NCBI RefSeq assembly: GCF_000003195.3
Contig: NC_012874.2
Span: 62,377,768 to 62,441,767, forward strand
Length of the DNA stretch: 64,000 nt
Direction of reading: 5' to 3'
Source of the DNA: Sorghum bicolor
Lineage: Eukaryota; Streptophyta; Magnoliopsida; Poales; Poaceae
Made by a program: the position numbers and the translations under genes. The notes under the pieces were generated by a model. That model worked only from the letters and a program-made list of their open reading frames with translations, had not been told where the DNA came from and made no database searches. Shown one piece after another: positions 12,658-24,031 of the stretch (positions are counted from its first letter, which is position 1; the number at the start of each line of letters is the position of its first letter).

Positions 12658-13330
12658 GTGGTATCGCTGTTATGGGCATCAACAACATCCAGAATTCTCC
12701 TAAATGGTGATCTAGGCAGGCCGGTCAAACATAGAAGAGGGCTTAGGCAAGGAGACCCGTTATCTCCAATGCTATTCATGCTTGCTATGGACCCAATACA
12801 GAAAATTCTGGATCAGGCTACACTGCAGGGTCTGCTCACTCCTATTGGCACAGACCCGATCAGAATAAGGACTAGTTTGTATGCTGATGATGCAGCAGTT
12901 TTCATCAGACCAACATCACACGACCTGGCCAATCTACAGTTAATACTTGATTTTTTTTGGTGAGGCTACTGGGCTCAAAACAAAAATCCAGAAGACTGAA
13001 CTGTATAAGATTCAGTGTGATGAATTGGATCTGGACAATGTGATGACACAGTTTGGAGGGCAAACCAGTTGTTTCCCATGTAAGTACCTGGGACTACCTC
13101 TGCAAATTGGACGACCTCGACGAACCGATGAACAGATCTTAGTAGACAAGATTGGGGCGCGTCTCCCTAGATGGAAAGGCAGATTGCTGAGCAGAACCGG
13201 ACGGGTACAATTAGTGCAGTCCGTGTTATCTTAAATCCCATCATACAACATGTCAGTTTTCCACCTATCGAAATGGACAATAAAGAAAATAGACCGAATC
13301 CAAAGAATTTTCCTCTGGAAAGGGTCAGAC

Positions 13331-13380
13331 GATGATGATGATGATGTGTGTGTGTGTGTGTGTGTGGGGGGGGGGGGGGG
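13331..13380. repeat. Compound microsatellite (GAT)n(GT)n(G)n
   Basis: GATGATGATGATGAT, then GTGTGTGT, then a G-run, expanded inside LINE ORF2. It adds a local frame disruption after RIFLWKGS. Confidence 0.95.
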
Positions 13381-14322
13381 TCATTGCTTGGTCAACTGGA
13401 AGCGGGCTTGTCGCTCGAAGGTGTAAGGAGGCCTTGGAATTAGAAAATTGCAAGAATTCAATAGAGCTTTGCGCTTGCGGTGGCTATGGCTGAAGTGGAA
13501 GGAACCAAACAGGCCTTGGACTGGCTTCAAAATCCAAAACACTCATGCTGAAACAGAACTTTTCAGATGCTGCACTTCTATAGCTATTGGTGATGGATTG
13601 CAAGCAAATTTCTGGCACGATAGATGGCTGCAAGGAAGAGCACCGAAGCACATTGCACCATTGTGTTTCAAACTGGCTTGGCAAAAAAAATATGATGGTG
13701 CACCAGGCATTGGCTGATCGATTTTGGATGCGAGGGCTATGACATATGTCCAATGATCAGGAGTTAAGACAGTTTGTTTCTATGTGGGAAGAACTGACTT
13801 CGGATAAAATCATCAGGCGGGGAGGCCAAGCAAATCCTACCTGTCAGCTATGCAGAACAGAGAATGAATCGCCAAACCACAAGGTGGCCGATTGCTCCTT
13901 CTCAAAGATGGTCTGGTTAATATTAGCTCAAAAGCTCAACCTCCAAATGCTCAATCAAAACAAGACAAGCACAAGAATCAAAGAGTGGTGGACTGCCATG
14001 AATGGGCAGGGAGATGATACAAGACGCACACAGCTTGTCATCTATGCAGTATGGGACATATGGAAGGAGCGTTGTAGAAGAGTTTTCGACAATAAAGCAC
14101 AAACGCCGGCACAGGTAGCAAGCATAATCCAACAAGACATCTTTCTATATGATATGGCACAAGGAAATGTTCATGTAAATATCTGAAACCTGCAAAGTGC
14201 AGGTTCTTTTTTCCTTTTTCGCTTAGATACTGGGACCCCTTAGTGTCCATGTAAATTGTTGTATCCCTCAATTCTCTTCTTAATGCAATGGCAGAGCACC
14301 TGCCGCTTTCATGCTAAAAAAA

Positions 14323-14945
14323 AGCACACCAAATAGGTCTGAATCCCAAGTGTCTCATGACCTCCAAAAGAAAAGACCAGGACACCATGTCAAAAGCCTT
14401 TTTGATGTCTAATTTGAGTAGAATCCGGTATTGTTTTTGCTGATGGAGGTAGCAGGCACTATGTCGCACAAGCATGAAATTGTCAAGTATGAAGCGTCCT
14501 TTGACGAATCCACTCTGATTGGGGGATACCAATTGGTGTTTCCTGCCAACCTGTTAGGCCTAGATTTTTGTAACAAGTTTGGCGAAGGAGCGCACTAGGC
14601 TTATTGGCTTGAAGTCCCTGATACTTGTGGCTTCCTCTTTCTTTGGCAATAAAGTAATGAATGCAGAACTGTGTCTTTCAAAATTCCCAAATTTACAGCT
14701 CCACACAGCAGAGATAGCAGCCATTACATCCACCTTGATGATTGGTCAACATGATTTATAGAATTGGCCAGTGAAGCCATCCAGGCCAGAAGCTTTGTCT
14801 GATGGTAGTCAACTTATCGTCTTCCACACCTCTTCTTGGGATGGCATGTCCAATTCCTGAAGATTGATGGTAAGCCCCTGTCCGTACTTGTCCCAAGCAG
14901 GTTGCTGTAAAAATCCTTGATAACTTGCTCTTTTCTTCATGAAAA
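14323..14945 (-). mobile_element. Minus-strand LINE RT N-terminal fragment
   Basis: Read right to left: ASGLDGFTGQFYKSCW and ITLLPKKEEAT...FKPISLVRSFAK, then VSPNQSGFVKGRFILDNFML and LKLDIKKAFDMVSW, the first RT motifs of a plant LINE, ending at RHLGFRPIW. It may be the 5' partner of the minus fragment at 1-1345, split by the + LINE, but the YADD section between them is missing. The right boundary lies near 14945, next to a GAAAAGAGTAATGATGCACC block shared with the promoter module at 15.9 kb. Confidence 0.8.
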
Positions 14946-15877
14946 GAGTAATGATGCACCGAAGGGCCTTGCTAAGGTACACCCATTACCTCATAAAAGG
15001 TAAGATCTCAAACAAACCTTAGCCCTTGATTTTTGAAGTGCATTCAATAATTAACTAATTATTAATTAATTAAAATGGCTAGAAAATTGAAAATAGAAAA
15101 GGCAACAAACCAACAAATGTACACAAGATATTTGCTATTCAAGAACAACTTGTTTCTTGCCATAAACAAGTGCCTATGTACAACATGCAACAACACATAT
15201 ACGGGGTTCATGCAACAGTGGCATACTCCTATATACTGGTGTACCGGCCTTGTGCCCGTGCCAGACGTGGCACCGTAGAGGTAGTGAACATGTCACGTAG
15301 TGAACACATGTAATGGTATAAATCGAATAAATTAATGTCAAAAGCTAATGATTGATAGTAGAATTTTTCGTTACCAACATACATTCGCAAAATACTAAGT
15401 CATAATAAAAATACTAAATTGGGATTATGAAAATAAATAAATAAATCATTCAAATCAAATAACAATACGTTCAAGACTTATGTTGTCATTACTAAAACTT
15501 TCATGTTCTAATTTAAATAAATAACTAAAATGCACCTCACTTTTGTTTTGTCACATTTGTAAGAAAAAATACAGCTCATGTTTAGATACAACCTTGACAT
15601 AAATTACATATGCAAATAAATCAATTAATTAAAAAAGATCACAAGTCACGTTAGGAATCAACCATACATACTAAAAAAAATAAACCCACCATACAAACGC
15701 GGCCTCATATGGTTGCATGCATGTTAGATCCAATTGATAGATATTTTACCTAAAATTTCACTTACTTTCCTATTTTTCAAAATAATAAAATACATTTACT
15801 CTATTACCTTTTAAGAGGTAATATGTGATTATAGTCAGCCAAATCGACGGTCCATAGTTACTTGAGAGTACCATAGC
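14946..15877. other. AT-rich intergenic stretch, nothing recognised
   Basis: No supported gene or element end was seen. The first bases share the GAAAAGAGTAATGATGCACC block with the downstream promoter module. The rest is AT-rich, with short frames that carry no recognisable domain. Confidence 0.5.
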
Positions 15878-16660
15878 AAAACCCTGCACCGAACCAACGT
15901 TGTATCCAACATCGGAAGTTGCATATCCATATAGGGAATGCATTGAATAAAATCCACTAGTTTAGGCTAAAATCTATGACTATTTCCTTTAGATGGCGCT
16001 CTCATAATTCTAGGTTTGTTTCTCCATATCCAAAGTGAGAAGAGAAATCAAGTTTTTAGTGCCTACCACACAGTTGTGTGAAGGCCACAAGCTAAGGCTA
16101 GGCCAATCCCTTTTGCTAGAAAAGAGTAATAGCGAGTGATGAGCCATTAATTCTTTGTTAGAAAAGAGTAAAGACGCACCAAATCAACGTTGTATATATC
16201 CAATGTCTGAAGTTGCATATCCATATAGGGCATGCATTGAATAAACACCACCGGGTTATGCTAAAATCTATTTCAGATAGATGGCCTCTCATAATATTAG
16301 GTTTGTTTCCCCATATCAAAAGTGAGAAGAGACATCAAGTTTTTACTGCCTACTACACAGTTGTGTGAAGGCCACAAGCTAAGGCTAGGCCAATCCCTTT
16401 TGCTAGAAAAGAGTAATAGCGATAGCGAGTGATGAGATATTAATTCTTTGTTAGAAAAGAGTAAAGACGCACCAAATCAACGCTCTGTATATATCCAACG
16501 TCTGAAGTTGCATGTCCATATAGGGCATGCATTGAATAAACACCACCAGGTTATGCTAAAATCTGTAACTATTTCAGATAGATGGCCTCTCATAATTTTA
16601 GGTTGGTTTCCCCATATCAAAAGTGAGAATGAAGTCATTAAGTTTTTGCTAGAAATTAGT
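15878..16660 (+). repeat. Triplicated promoter module upstream of a defensin-like gene
   Basis: Three direct copies, roughly 290 bp apart, start near 15880, 16175 and 16468. Shared landmarks are GCACC(A/G)AA(A/C)CAACG, GAAGTTGCAT(A/G)TCCATATAGGG, CATTGAATAAA, CTCTCATAAT, and TAGGTTTGTTTC(C/T)CCATATC. The first two copies also carry GGCCACAAGCTAAGGCTAGGCC and TTGCTAGAAAAGAGTAA. The third copy runs into the TATA box of the gene at 16743. Parts of the same module lie upstream of the gene at 34738. Confidence 0.85.
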
Positions 16661-16676
16661 AGTTCCCACCACACTC

Positions 16677-16683
16677 TATAAGT
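16677..16683 (+). promoter_or_regulatory. Putative TATA box (TATAAGT)
   Basis: CTATAAGTAG lies 66 nt before the ATG at 16743. The same TATAAGT occurs 63 nt before the ATG of the paralog at 34738. Confidence 0.6.
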
Positions 16684-16742
16684 AGTGTCCATTAGACACG
16701 GGCCTTTTGGTACGAAGCAGAATATAACACTCCTCCATAACC

Positions 16743-17189
16743 ATGTCATTCTACAAGAAACTAGCAATTGTTGGCTTGATCTTGACCTTGCTCCTTGTGT
16801 CACACCGTATGTATAGAGATTATTACGAGACACACTAGCTTGTAGCAAGTGTTGGCAAATATATATGTCTGTATGTATTATTAGCGTTTGCTAAAAGAAG
16901 GACAATTTAATTTTTGGTTTCAGGCATGGAGGCGGCAGCAAAAATGTGCAGTTCGGTAGTGCAGAGACTCATGTGCGGTGGATCAAACCCAAAAACCACA
17001 GACAAGGCATGCAGTGACTCGTGCAAGGACATTGGCTACACGGGTGGCGGCTCTTGCGACATGCATCAGAAGCAGCATAATACATATAGATGTATATGTC
17101 GCAAGCCGTGTGCAGCGGAGCAAACACAGACGCACGCCGGCAACTTAGCCCGCGCCAGAGACGCAAAGCAGCGGACGCAGGAGATATGA
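16743..17189 (+). CDS. Defensin-like cysteine-rich secreted peptide 1 (2 exons)
   Basis: Exon 1 is 16743-16806, with donor GTATGT. Exon 2 is 16924-17189, with acceptor TTTCAG. The joined length is 330 nt (109 aa plus stop), and the intron is in phase 1. Exon 1 gives a signal peptide (MSFYKK start, then a leucine-rich core ending LLLVSH). The mature part has eight cysteines spaced C-x8-C-x11-C-x3-C-x10-C-x11-C-x1-C-x3-C. It includes CSDSC, a GGGSC gamma-core and CIC, which is the cysteine-stabilised alpha-beta order of plant defensins. The basic, Gln/Arg-rich tail is about 27 residues. A polyadenylation signal AATAAA is at 17248-17253. Its closest relative here is the gene at 34738 (signal peptide and promoter). 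Secretion and a defence or signalling role are inferred from the family. Confidence 0.78.
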
Positions 17190-17545
17190 TGAGCCGGACG
17201 ATGGCAGAGAGTGTTCAAGTGATCGAGTGATGTGTGATATTTAGAAGAATAAACATATTTGGATCGTTGTTATGCACATTTTGTAATCCAAATTAATCAA
17301 TGAAGCTAGAAACAGTTAGTTGCAGTTACCAAATATTTGGGCATGCATCAGGCCATTTGATTGAGTCAATTGGATAAAAGAAACAGCAGCGGGAGCACCA
17401 CTTATAACAAAAATAAGGTGCATGTTACGCTTTCTGGTCTTGCATAGGCAGGTCCAAAGCCAATATTTTAACATATAGGCAAGGCTGTTGTTTTAGAAAA
17501 AATGACATGGGGACGTCTGTTTAAAATGACAACGAGTGTAGACAG

Positions 17546-17711
17546 CAGTGGAGCCAGAAACTTTTAGGAATTTAGACGAATCTCATTTTGTAGAAATATT
17601 TATCTAAATATTTATAGCGTTTCTTTTTTATACAAATAAAAAAAATCCATTTGCACTTCGCTATGAGCATGGACGGCTGTCCATGGTCAGTGATCGGTGG
17701 CTCTCCCACTG
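17546..17711. mobile_element. Degenerate hAT-like MITE
   Basis: It starts CAGTGGAGCCAG and ends with the complement of CAGTGGGAGAGCCA, similar to the ends of the element at 9215-9711. No clean 8-bp duplication was found. Confidence 0.45.
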
Positions 17712-19666
17712 AGTACATGTAACAACCAAGTTAATGTTTGTGTTAAAATACAGAAGAAATCTGAAAACTTAAAGAAAGAACACTGAATATTTCAGTGAAA
17801 AAGAGAACAAAATTAATCATCTCTTGGTCTCTAACCTTCACTGGACCAATCTAAGCAGAATTAATTAGCTCTAGTAGGTCTCTAACCTTCACTCGACCAA
17901 TCTAATTAATTCTTAAGCCATGAAAAATCACGGTAATAACAAGAACAAAGGAGATAAGGAAGATAACAAGATAAGACTAATCAACAATAATATAAATGCT
18001 ATTTGAGATTAATTCAGAGGGAGAGCAAAGACAAAACTAGCTAATTATTAGAGGGTGTAAAGTGGGGATGAACTAAATGTCTGGTAGACAATAATAAAAG
18101 GAACAAAAGAGATGGAGAAAATAATAGACAGAGTAATTATCAATTATATAAGATGGTATTAGAGAAGAAATTTAAGTACAAATAGCATAGTTAACTAGCT
18201 AATTAATGTATTAAGTAACTAATTAATTAAGCAATTGTTTTATGCGGAACATAGATATGTTGGGGGTGCCGGAGTGCAAGGCTCCCCCCCTAGTCCCCCT
18301 TCCCTCCACCATGACACACGTAGGCGCTTAGTTTTGTACGGTAGCCCCTGTATGTAAGCTAATACAATGGAGACAAGAGGACTAGATTAATCTCTATCTC
18401 TATAAGTAAAAGACTTCAAGTGTGGTCATCTACCCGACAACACCAAATCCATCATATGCCCTTTTCCCCTTCCCCATTTTTTTAAGCGCCTACATGTGGG
18501 TCTCGATGCTCATGGAACTGTCACCACCTCAATCCTGGAGATCTCTCTCATGTGTGGCCTCAAATCAATCACACTGCTGCCAGGGTCTCTTCCATCTCCC
18601 ACCAACTGCTTGGGCCTTGAGATCCATGTCAGATGAATGGCAGTGCCTCTGTAGTAGGCGCTACAGCAACATCCATGATTCACGTTCCTCAACGCGGAGG
18701 TGAGCACCACCTCTGTGTCCTCAACACGCGGGCAGCCTAGGGGCGGGCTGCATGCTCCCAAAGAGTTTATAATCAGTACCCATCGACCATATTAGGGTTT
18801 AAGATTTTGCTTAGATTAATCTGTCTTCAAACAATTTTGCCATGTACCAGTTTGTGGAACCCCAACTCATATGCTTAATCCACCTATGAGTAAATTTAGT
18901 TGAGTTCTTTAGAGTTCTTGCTTATGTTGATTCGGAGGCAGGTATTAGCCTTCTCGATGAGTAAATTTAGGACAAATCTGGATTGATTACATTTATGATC
19001 AGATGTATTACCTTAGGATGAATATGGTATGAATATGGTATAGCTCTAATATGTATTAGTCAGATATTGATATTTTTGCCAGATACGATACGTATATAGA
19101 TTTTAATGTTCTCAACAATGAATACAATTCAAGACAGATAGTTCAGAGTTGAATTCATATTCATATATTTACTCTATTTAGTTAATATCATGTGTCTACC
19201 TTATTATGCATAGTTTTGAAATATCAATATCATTATGCAAGTAGGGACTAAAGAATGAATTTATAAGTACAAATATAAAATGTTCAAAATAAATTGAATT
19301 AAGCATAATTTTTATATATGAATACTAAATTCTATATCATTAGTCTTCAATTATTTTTCATAGAGAACTTTAAATAGTTTCAATGATGCATCATTAATAA
19401 TATTGAAAGTAATAATTATTCATCACAAAAATAACTTTTAAATAGTCTCACCATGTATACATATTCTTCATGGTTACAAATAATAGTCTGATGTTCCATA
19501 GTATTCTTGCATACGGATCGAGAATCTGATAGACATAAGTAACGAAAATCCGATTCAAAAAATATATTGAGTTATCCTTGTCAGAAACGGATGTATGTGC
19601 GGATATGCATGAGTTCCATTGAATAAGAATACATCTACTTACACTCCTGTTAATCTCCAACATTTA
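17712..19666. other. Intergenic stretch, nothing recognised
   Basis: AT-rich sequence with a more GC-rich patch at about 18240-18760. The short frames there have no recognisable domain or flanking splice logic. No element ends were found. Confidence 0.5.
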
Positions 19667-19887
19667 TAGGGTATTTGGTTTGAGCAACCAAACCATTCCA
19701 GATAGAGTGATGCATCATAAGTCTATTCCTTAGAATGACTCCACTTTTGACACAAGTACTAATTAATTATTAGCTGGTGCGGAATAACGTGTTGATGCAT
19801 TAACTCATTCCATTCTATAAAACAAACAAAGAAAAATATTAAGTGAGAAGATGATGAACTAACTTATTCCTCAAACCAAACACCCTA
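19667..19887. mobile_element. Tourist-like MITE upstream of a defensin-like gene
   Basis: The inverted ends are TAGGGTATTTGGTTTGAG and the complement TAGGGTGTTTGGTTTGAG. The target duplication TTA is at 19664-19666 and 19888-19890. It ends 69 nt before the ATG at 19957. Confidence 0.8.
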
Positions 19888-19956
19888 TTAGATCTGCATA
19901 CATATCTATTTAGTCCACAGGTTGTTTTGGAACACAACTCTTCATTATATTACATC

Positions 19957-20310
19957 ATGTTGTTCAAAAAGAAAACTGTGGTTGCTGGACTCACCTTGGC
20001 CTTGCTCCTCGTGTCATGTTGTAAGTTCTATATGGAGATTCATCAATTCTCAAATATCTGCAAAGTTCTTATAAATATAAAAGTTGCCTTCGATACCATC
20101 TTATAATCTTTTGTAGGCCCCATGGCGTGCAATAAGAACAAGGAATGCAGGAAATATTGCGTCAGTATTGGCTACACAACTGGGCACTGCAGCAAAATTG
20201 GCACCTTCACATGCGTATGCGTCAAGGACAGGCCTCCATTCGAGAAGCCAGCATCGCCGGGATGGGAACGTTCAACTGATGAGTTGCACGTGTTTCATGT
20301 AGGAGGATAA
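19957..20310 (+). CDS. Defensin-like cysteine-rich secreted peptide 2, six-cysteine form (2 exons)
   Basis: Exon 1 is 19957-20020 (donor GTAAGT) and exon 2 is 20117-20310 (acceptor TTGTAG). Joined they are 258 nt, 85 aa plus stop, with a phase-1 intron as in the other copies. The signal peptide is MLFKKK followed by a hydrophobic core ending LLLVSCC. The mature part has cysteines C-x5-C-x3-C-x9-C-x7-C-x1-C (CRKYC, TTGHC, CVC). Against the eight-cysteine paralogs it matches C2 to C7 and lacks both C1 and C8. The tail is proline/acidic, ending FHVGG. No clear TATA box or AATAAA was found; a Tourist-like MITE occupies the proximal promoter. Expression is therefore the main doubt. Confidence 0.7.
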
Positions 20311-20628
20311 ACAATGTGTTTCGATATATGGGTGCGGACTAGTGTGTGACCAAGATCCCATGAAGTGGAATTATTTAAATGCTGAATTGCATAACTATCT
20401 CATATATATTAATTTTTTATGCCTGATGCATGTTTGGCCAAAAGAGATATATATCCGAGCATCGTACGTTGACAGGAAATGAATGTACTATCCAAAAAAT
20501 GACCTATTTTCCATCTATCCAACAGTGCATTCATTCAACAAATATTAGTTACCCCAACCATTGCAGAGCATGTGTCTCCAGAAATTGAGTTTTTCTATAG
20601 ACAAGTTTCCATTAGGCCAGAGAATTAC
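20311..20628. other. 3' flank of gene 2
   Basis: No gene or element was recognised. TAC at 20626-20628 is the left target duplication of the CACTA element that follows. Confidence 0.5.
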
Positions 20629-21679
20629 CACTACTAGAGAACACACATTCGATCCTAACTTTTAGTCCCACCCGAAATTGAGCCCGAGACTAATAGAGAT
20701 TTAGTTTCAGTTGGAACCACCGACCGAGAATCTCCTGCCCGATGCATAGTGCCGCAGACTTTTGCAACAGGAACCTTTAGTCTCGGTTGGTAACTCTAAT
20801 TGGGACTAAAAACCATCCTTTAGTCCCGGTTGGTGTTACCAACACTAAAGGTCCTCTAACTTTTAGTGCTGGTTAGTAATACCAACTGGGACTAAAGGGT
20901 GACCTTTTAGTCCCGGTTGAAGTCACCAACCCAGATTAAAAGTCTTCGACCTGGGACTAAAGGTGTTAGGAATATGCCCTAGAGGTAATCATAGAGATGA
21001 TGATATTACGATTGTATCCATGACATATATTATGAGTTTAATGAATATCCATTATAGACAAACTTGTATCGATTGACAATTATGTGAATTGTTTGTGAAA
21101 CTCTTTTACTTGTATAGCTATTCTAAAGTTGTCCTTGATCAGAGTTCGTGTGAGGACACACATGAATATTAGATTAGCATATGTATTAGTTGATGACTAT
21201 GTTTCATAAGTCATGGACATAGAGATGTTAAACTAATAATATGGGTACATGTATGACATGGGGCTGGACTGACCCAACATGAGATGTTCTTATTATCTCT
21301 TTATGCGTCATGTACGTTATGTCCTTAGACCTGAGATTGTCATATGTTCTTAAGATTTGAAACGACTTACTTAGGGATTATTAAACGTTGCTCCGTAACA
21401 GGGTAGTTATAAAGGTGTTTTTCGGGTTTGTCAAGAAACATGCTATGAGACATAGATAATCAAGAACTTGCTCTCCTATGTGAGAGAGATATCACTGGAT
21501 CACTTAAGTGATTGGATTAACAAATGCATGGTCGTGCTTGGGTTAAGTGTTAACCCACGAGTTAGACCAAATATTATGTGGCAAGGGAATAACATGTATG
21601 TGTTTGTAGTGGTTCGTCTGATATAATCTTTGCATGAAGTATAGGAGTTATCACGCCTTGCTAGAGGTCGCTGTCAACT

Positions 21680-23534
21680 CACTACCGGATAGCAGGGGTT
21701 TGCCGTGTGCCTGGCGCACACGGCAAAGCCCAAATTACACACGGCGAAGGCTTTGCCGTGTGTTGCTCACGGCAAAGAACACACGGCAAACTCTTTCACG
21801 GTGAACCCTATTTTTGCTCACGGCCAAATTATGGGCACACGGCGAAACTTTGCCGTAAGTCAATCTTGACACACGGCAAAGAAAAGATAACGAACGGCGG
21901 GAGATGGCAAAGAAAAGATAACGAACGGCGGGAGATGGCCTAACGGCAGGGTTTGCCGTGTGTCACCATGTAGACACACGACAAAGTTTTAGGGTTTGCC
22001 GTGTGTCACCATGTAGACACACGGCAAAGTTTTAGGGTTTGCCGTGTGCCAGGGTTGGACACACGGCAAACCCCAACGAAAAAAATCTAAAATCCTGAAT
22101 TTTTTTGCGGCCCATGGGATTCGAACCCATGACCTCTCTCTCGTGTTTATTCGCTCTTAGCCACTGCACCACACTATGACTTGTGTTTATATTGCATTTC
22201 GGTTGCTCAAATATTATATCAAATTATGTGTAAATTGATAATTTGAGGTCCTAAATGATTTCAAATCAAAAAGTTGTCAACTAGAAAGTTTCATAACTTT
22301 TTGGGATCTACAATTTTCATTTAGGGAGTTTCTCCATCCGAGGTCGTTTACAAAATTTGAATTTCAAATTTGAGAAATTCAAACGTAGTTTTTGCATGAC
22401 AAGATGATTCCAAAATAAAAAGTTGTCAACTACAAAGTTTCATAACTTTTTGAGATCTACAAAGTTTATTTAGAGAGTTTTTCCATCCGAGGTCATTTTT
22501 AAAATTGAAATTTTAAAATTTTCAATTAAAATGCTGAAAATAATTAAGAAATAGTAAACAATTCCGAAAATATTCTAAACTTGGACACGACACAACCTAT
22601 ATGGTGCAGTGCCTACAGAAAAAGTTTTAAAATCAAATTCAAATATAAAAGTCAAATCTACTACAACTCATGCTTCTTCACTCATATGTCTGTGGAACTT
22701 CTTCGAAGATTGTCTGGTTTCTATACATCATACATGACAACTTGTTCGAAATCTTTCCAAACTTTTTTTATGGCCTCTATGTATGATAACATGACATATG
22801 TATAAGTTTCAGGATTTACGGAATAAAATAGCATTTATTAGAATTTTCGAAATGTACCGACGCACGTTCCGCGTCGTGTCTCCTAACCACGGCATTCAAA
22901 AGTCATTTTCGTTTCGAATGTGTGTTCTCAGACAGGGTTGGGTAACATGAATATCATTTTTTGGATATTTTTTTCCAACTATTTCACTGACTCGTAGTTC
23001 AAATTTGAACGTAACCGGAAAAATGAAAATAAATAATGTTAATTGCAAAAATATAGCAAACATGTTTCAAATTTTATGAAATTTGAGTATGGAGTTACAA
23101 ATGGTGAATGTGTAGAGAAGAAAAAATTTGGAGGGCAAAAACTGAAAAAAAGATAAATTGTTTGCCGTGTGTCGCACCCCTGGCACACGGCAAAGTTTGT
23201 GTTTGCCGTGTGCCAGCCTCAAGCACACGGCAAACCCAGGCTTTGCCGTGTGCCTAACGGCCGCACACGACAAACGTTGACGGCTGGAGGTGGACGTTAG
23301 CGTGGGTTAGCTTTTGCCGTGTGTCCTGTTTTTGCCGTGTGTTGCTCACGGTAAAAATTTCAGTTCGCCGTGTGCCTGGTGTTTGCCGTGTGCAACACAC
23401 GGCAGAGGACAGATATACCGTGCGCCTAGCGTTTGCCGTGTGCTTTGATTAGACACACGGCAAACTCGACCTTTGCCGTGTGTTGCTCACGGCAAACGGG
23501 TGGACACACGGCAAAGGCCGGCTCTCCGGTAGTG
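21680..23534. mobile_element. CACTA element (TTTGCCGTGTG family), non-autonomous, 1855 bp
   Basis: The left end is CACTACCGGATAG, and the right end the complement of CACTACCGGAGAG. The 3-bp duplication ACT is at 21677-21679 and 23535-23537. Many subterminal TTTGCCGTGTG / CACACGGCAAA repeats lie within about 400 bp of each end. The interior is non-coding. Confidence 0.92.
22107..22173 (-). other. tRNA-like sequence inside the CACTA element
   Basis: On the minus strand it reads an A-box-like GTGCAGTGGCTAAGAG and a perfect B-box GGTTCGAATCC within a perfect 5-bp T-arm (ATGGG/CCCAT), ending GGGCCGC. The D and anticodon arms do not fold into a normal tRNA, so I do not call a tRNA gene. Confidence 0.55.
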
Positions 23535-23959
23535 ACTATTGGACGAGTAGGAGTACTCGGCTCATTTCTATATGTACGTAAACCCATAGAATCACACGTT
23601 TAAGGGGCTGGAAGCCTAGTTCGGGTTGGACATGAATTAGACAAGGCTTCGGGTTTTCTAATTGGGCCTCCAACTCAGGGCTGATTAGGGGATGCCTATA
23701 AAAGAGAGGGTAGGGGAGGCCAGGGTTTACTCATGCCATTTGGCAGCTGCCGCCACTCACCCACGCCCGTGCCTGTTGATCCTCGCGGACCTAGCAGTCC
23801 GGAGGCGCGATGCTTCTTCCCCGTATGTGTGGGATACCTTGGAGGTGCTGCATCTGGAGCACAAGGATGAACCGCAGGAGAGGGATTCGCGTAGAGTCAT
23901 CATAACCCTCCAAAAGGTCCCCCACGAGTGAATTAAAAGGGAGAGCGCCCAAGATACAT

Positions 23960-24031
23960 GTGGTGTGCAATTGAGTTGGTAAGGAAGATACACGCGATGC
24001 AAGACATCTTGGGTTCAAATCTCACATAGCA
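23960..24031 (+). other. Second tRNA-like sequence, outer CACTA interior
   Basis: An A-box-like GAGTTGGTAAGG at 23973-23984 and a B-box-like GGGTTCAAATCTC at 24011-24023, at tRNA-like spacing. It is degenerate. Confidence 0.4.

Larger units (their letters stand above)
3052..14186 (+). pseudogene. LINE ORF2 (endonuclease / reverse transcriptase), interrupted and decayed
   Basis: The first block (3060-3210) reads ILNQNVRGLNGTARR...CLQETKL, the start of the APE-type endonuclease. The second block (5310-6015) contains AFLPAIG, IIGDFNLIVRAANKNN (the GDFN motif) and SMSDHCLLLL (the SDH motif), and 6305-6793 the RT N-terminus with LGLDGY..LFYKHCW and DYRPISLIHSVAKILAK. The third block (12658-14186) contains RRGLRQGDPLSPMLF, YADDAAVF (the catalytic YADD), CFPCKYLGLPLQIG and a C-terminal CQLC...H...C zinc knuckle. 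In life it would nick DNA and copy its own RNA. It is broken by stops, frameshifts and the nested elements, so it is not functional. Confidence 0.85.
1346..14322 (+). mobile_element. Interrupted + strand LINE (ORF1 tail, ORF2 EN-RT-zf, poly(A))
   Basis: Pieces in order along the + strand read as one plant LINE: ORF1 C-terminus (2056-2640), ORF2 endonuclease start (3052-3210), rest of the endonuclease and RT N-terminus (5301-6973), RT palm to C-terminal zinc knuckle (12658-14186), and a 3' UTR ending in an A-run at 14315-14322. The interruptions are two hAT MITEs, a minus LINE fragment with its own foldback insertion, and the Copia element 6979-12657. The LINE reading resumes exactly across the Copia target duplication, which supports a single original element. 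The left boundary is approximate, and no flanking target duplication was recognised. Confidence 0.8.
20963..23960 (+). mobile_element. Copia LTR sequence (split by a CACTA)
   Basis: It begins TGTTAGGAATATGCCCTAGAG, a start I associate with Angela/BARE-like Copia LTRs. It continues to 21679 and resumes after the nested CACTA at 23535. A TATAAAAGAGAGG promoter motif lies near 23698. The 3' end of the LTR and any coding region were not identified, so it may be a solo or truncated LTR. The right boundary is approximate. Confidence 0.6.

Noticed and set aside
18422..18761. Overlapping frames in a GC-richer patch
   Set aside because: No domain, both strands open over the same stretch, and no conserved exon structure like the nearby genes.
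22107..22173. A true tRNA gene on the minus strand
   Set aside because: The T-arm and B-box are good, but the D and anticodon arms do not form a standard cloverleaf and the acceptor stem has a mismatch; it lies inside a transposon.
23692..24018. Frames around the TATAAAAG motif
   Set aside because: They fall in Copia LTR sequence and in a tRNA-like block; they are leader sequence and not a gene.
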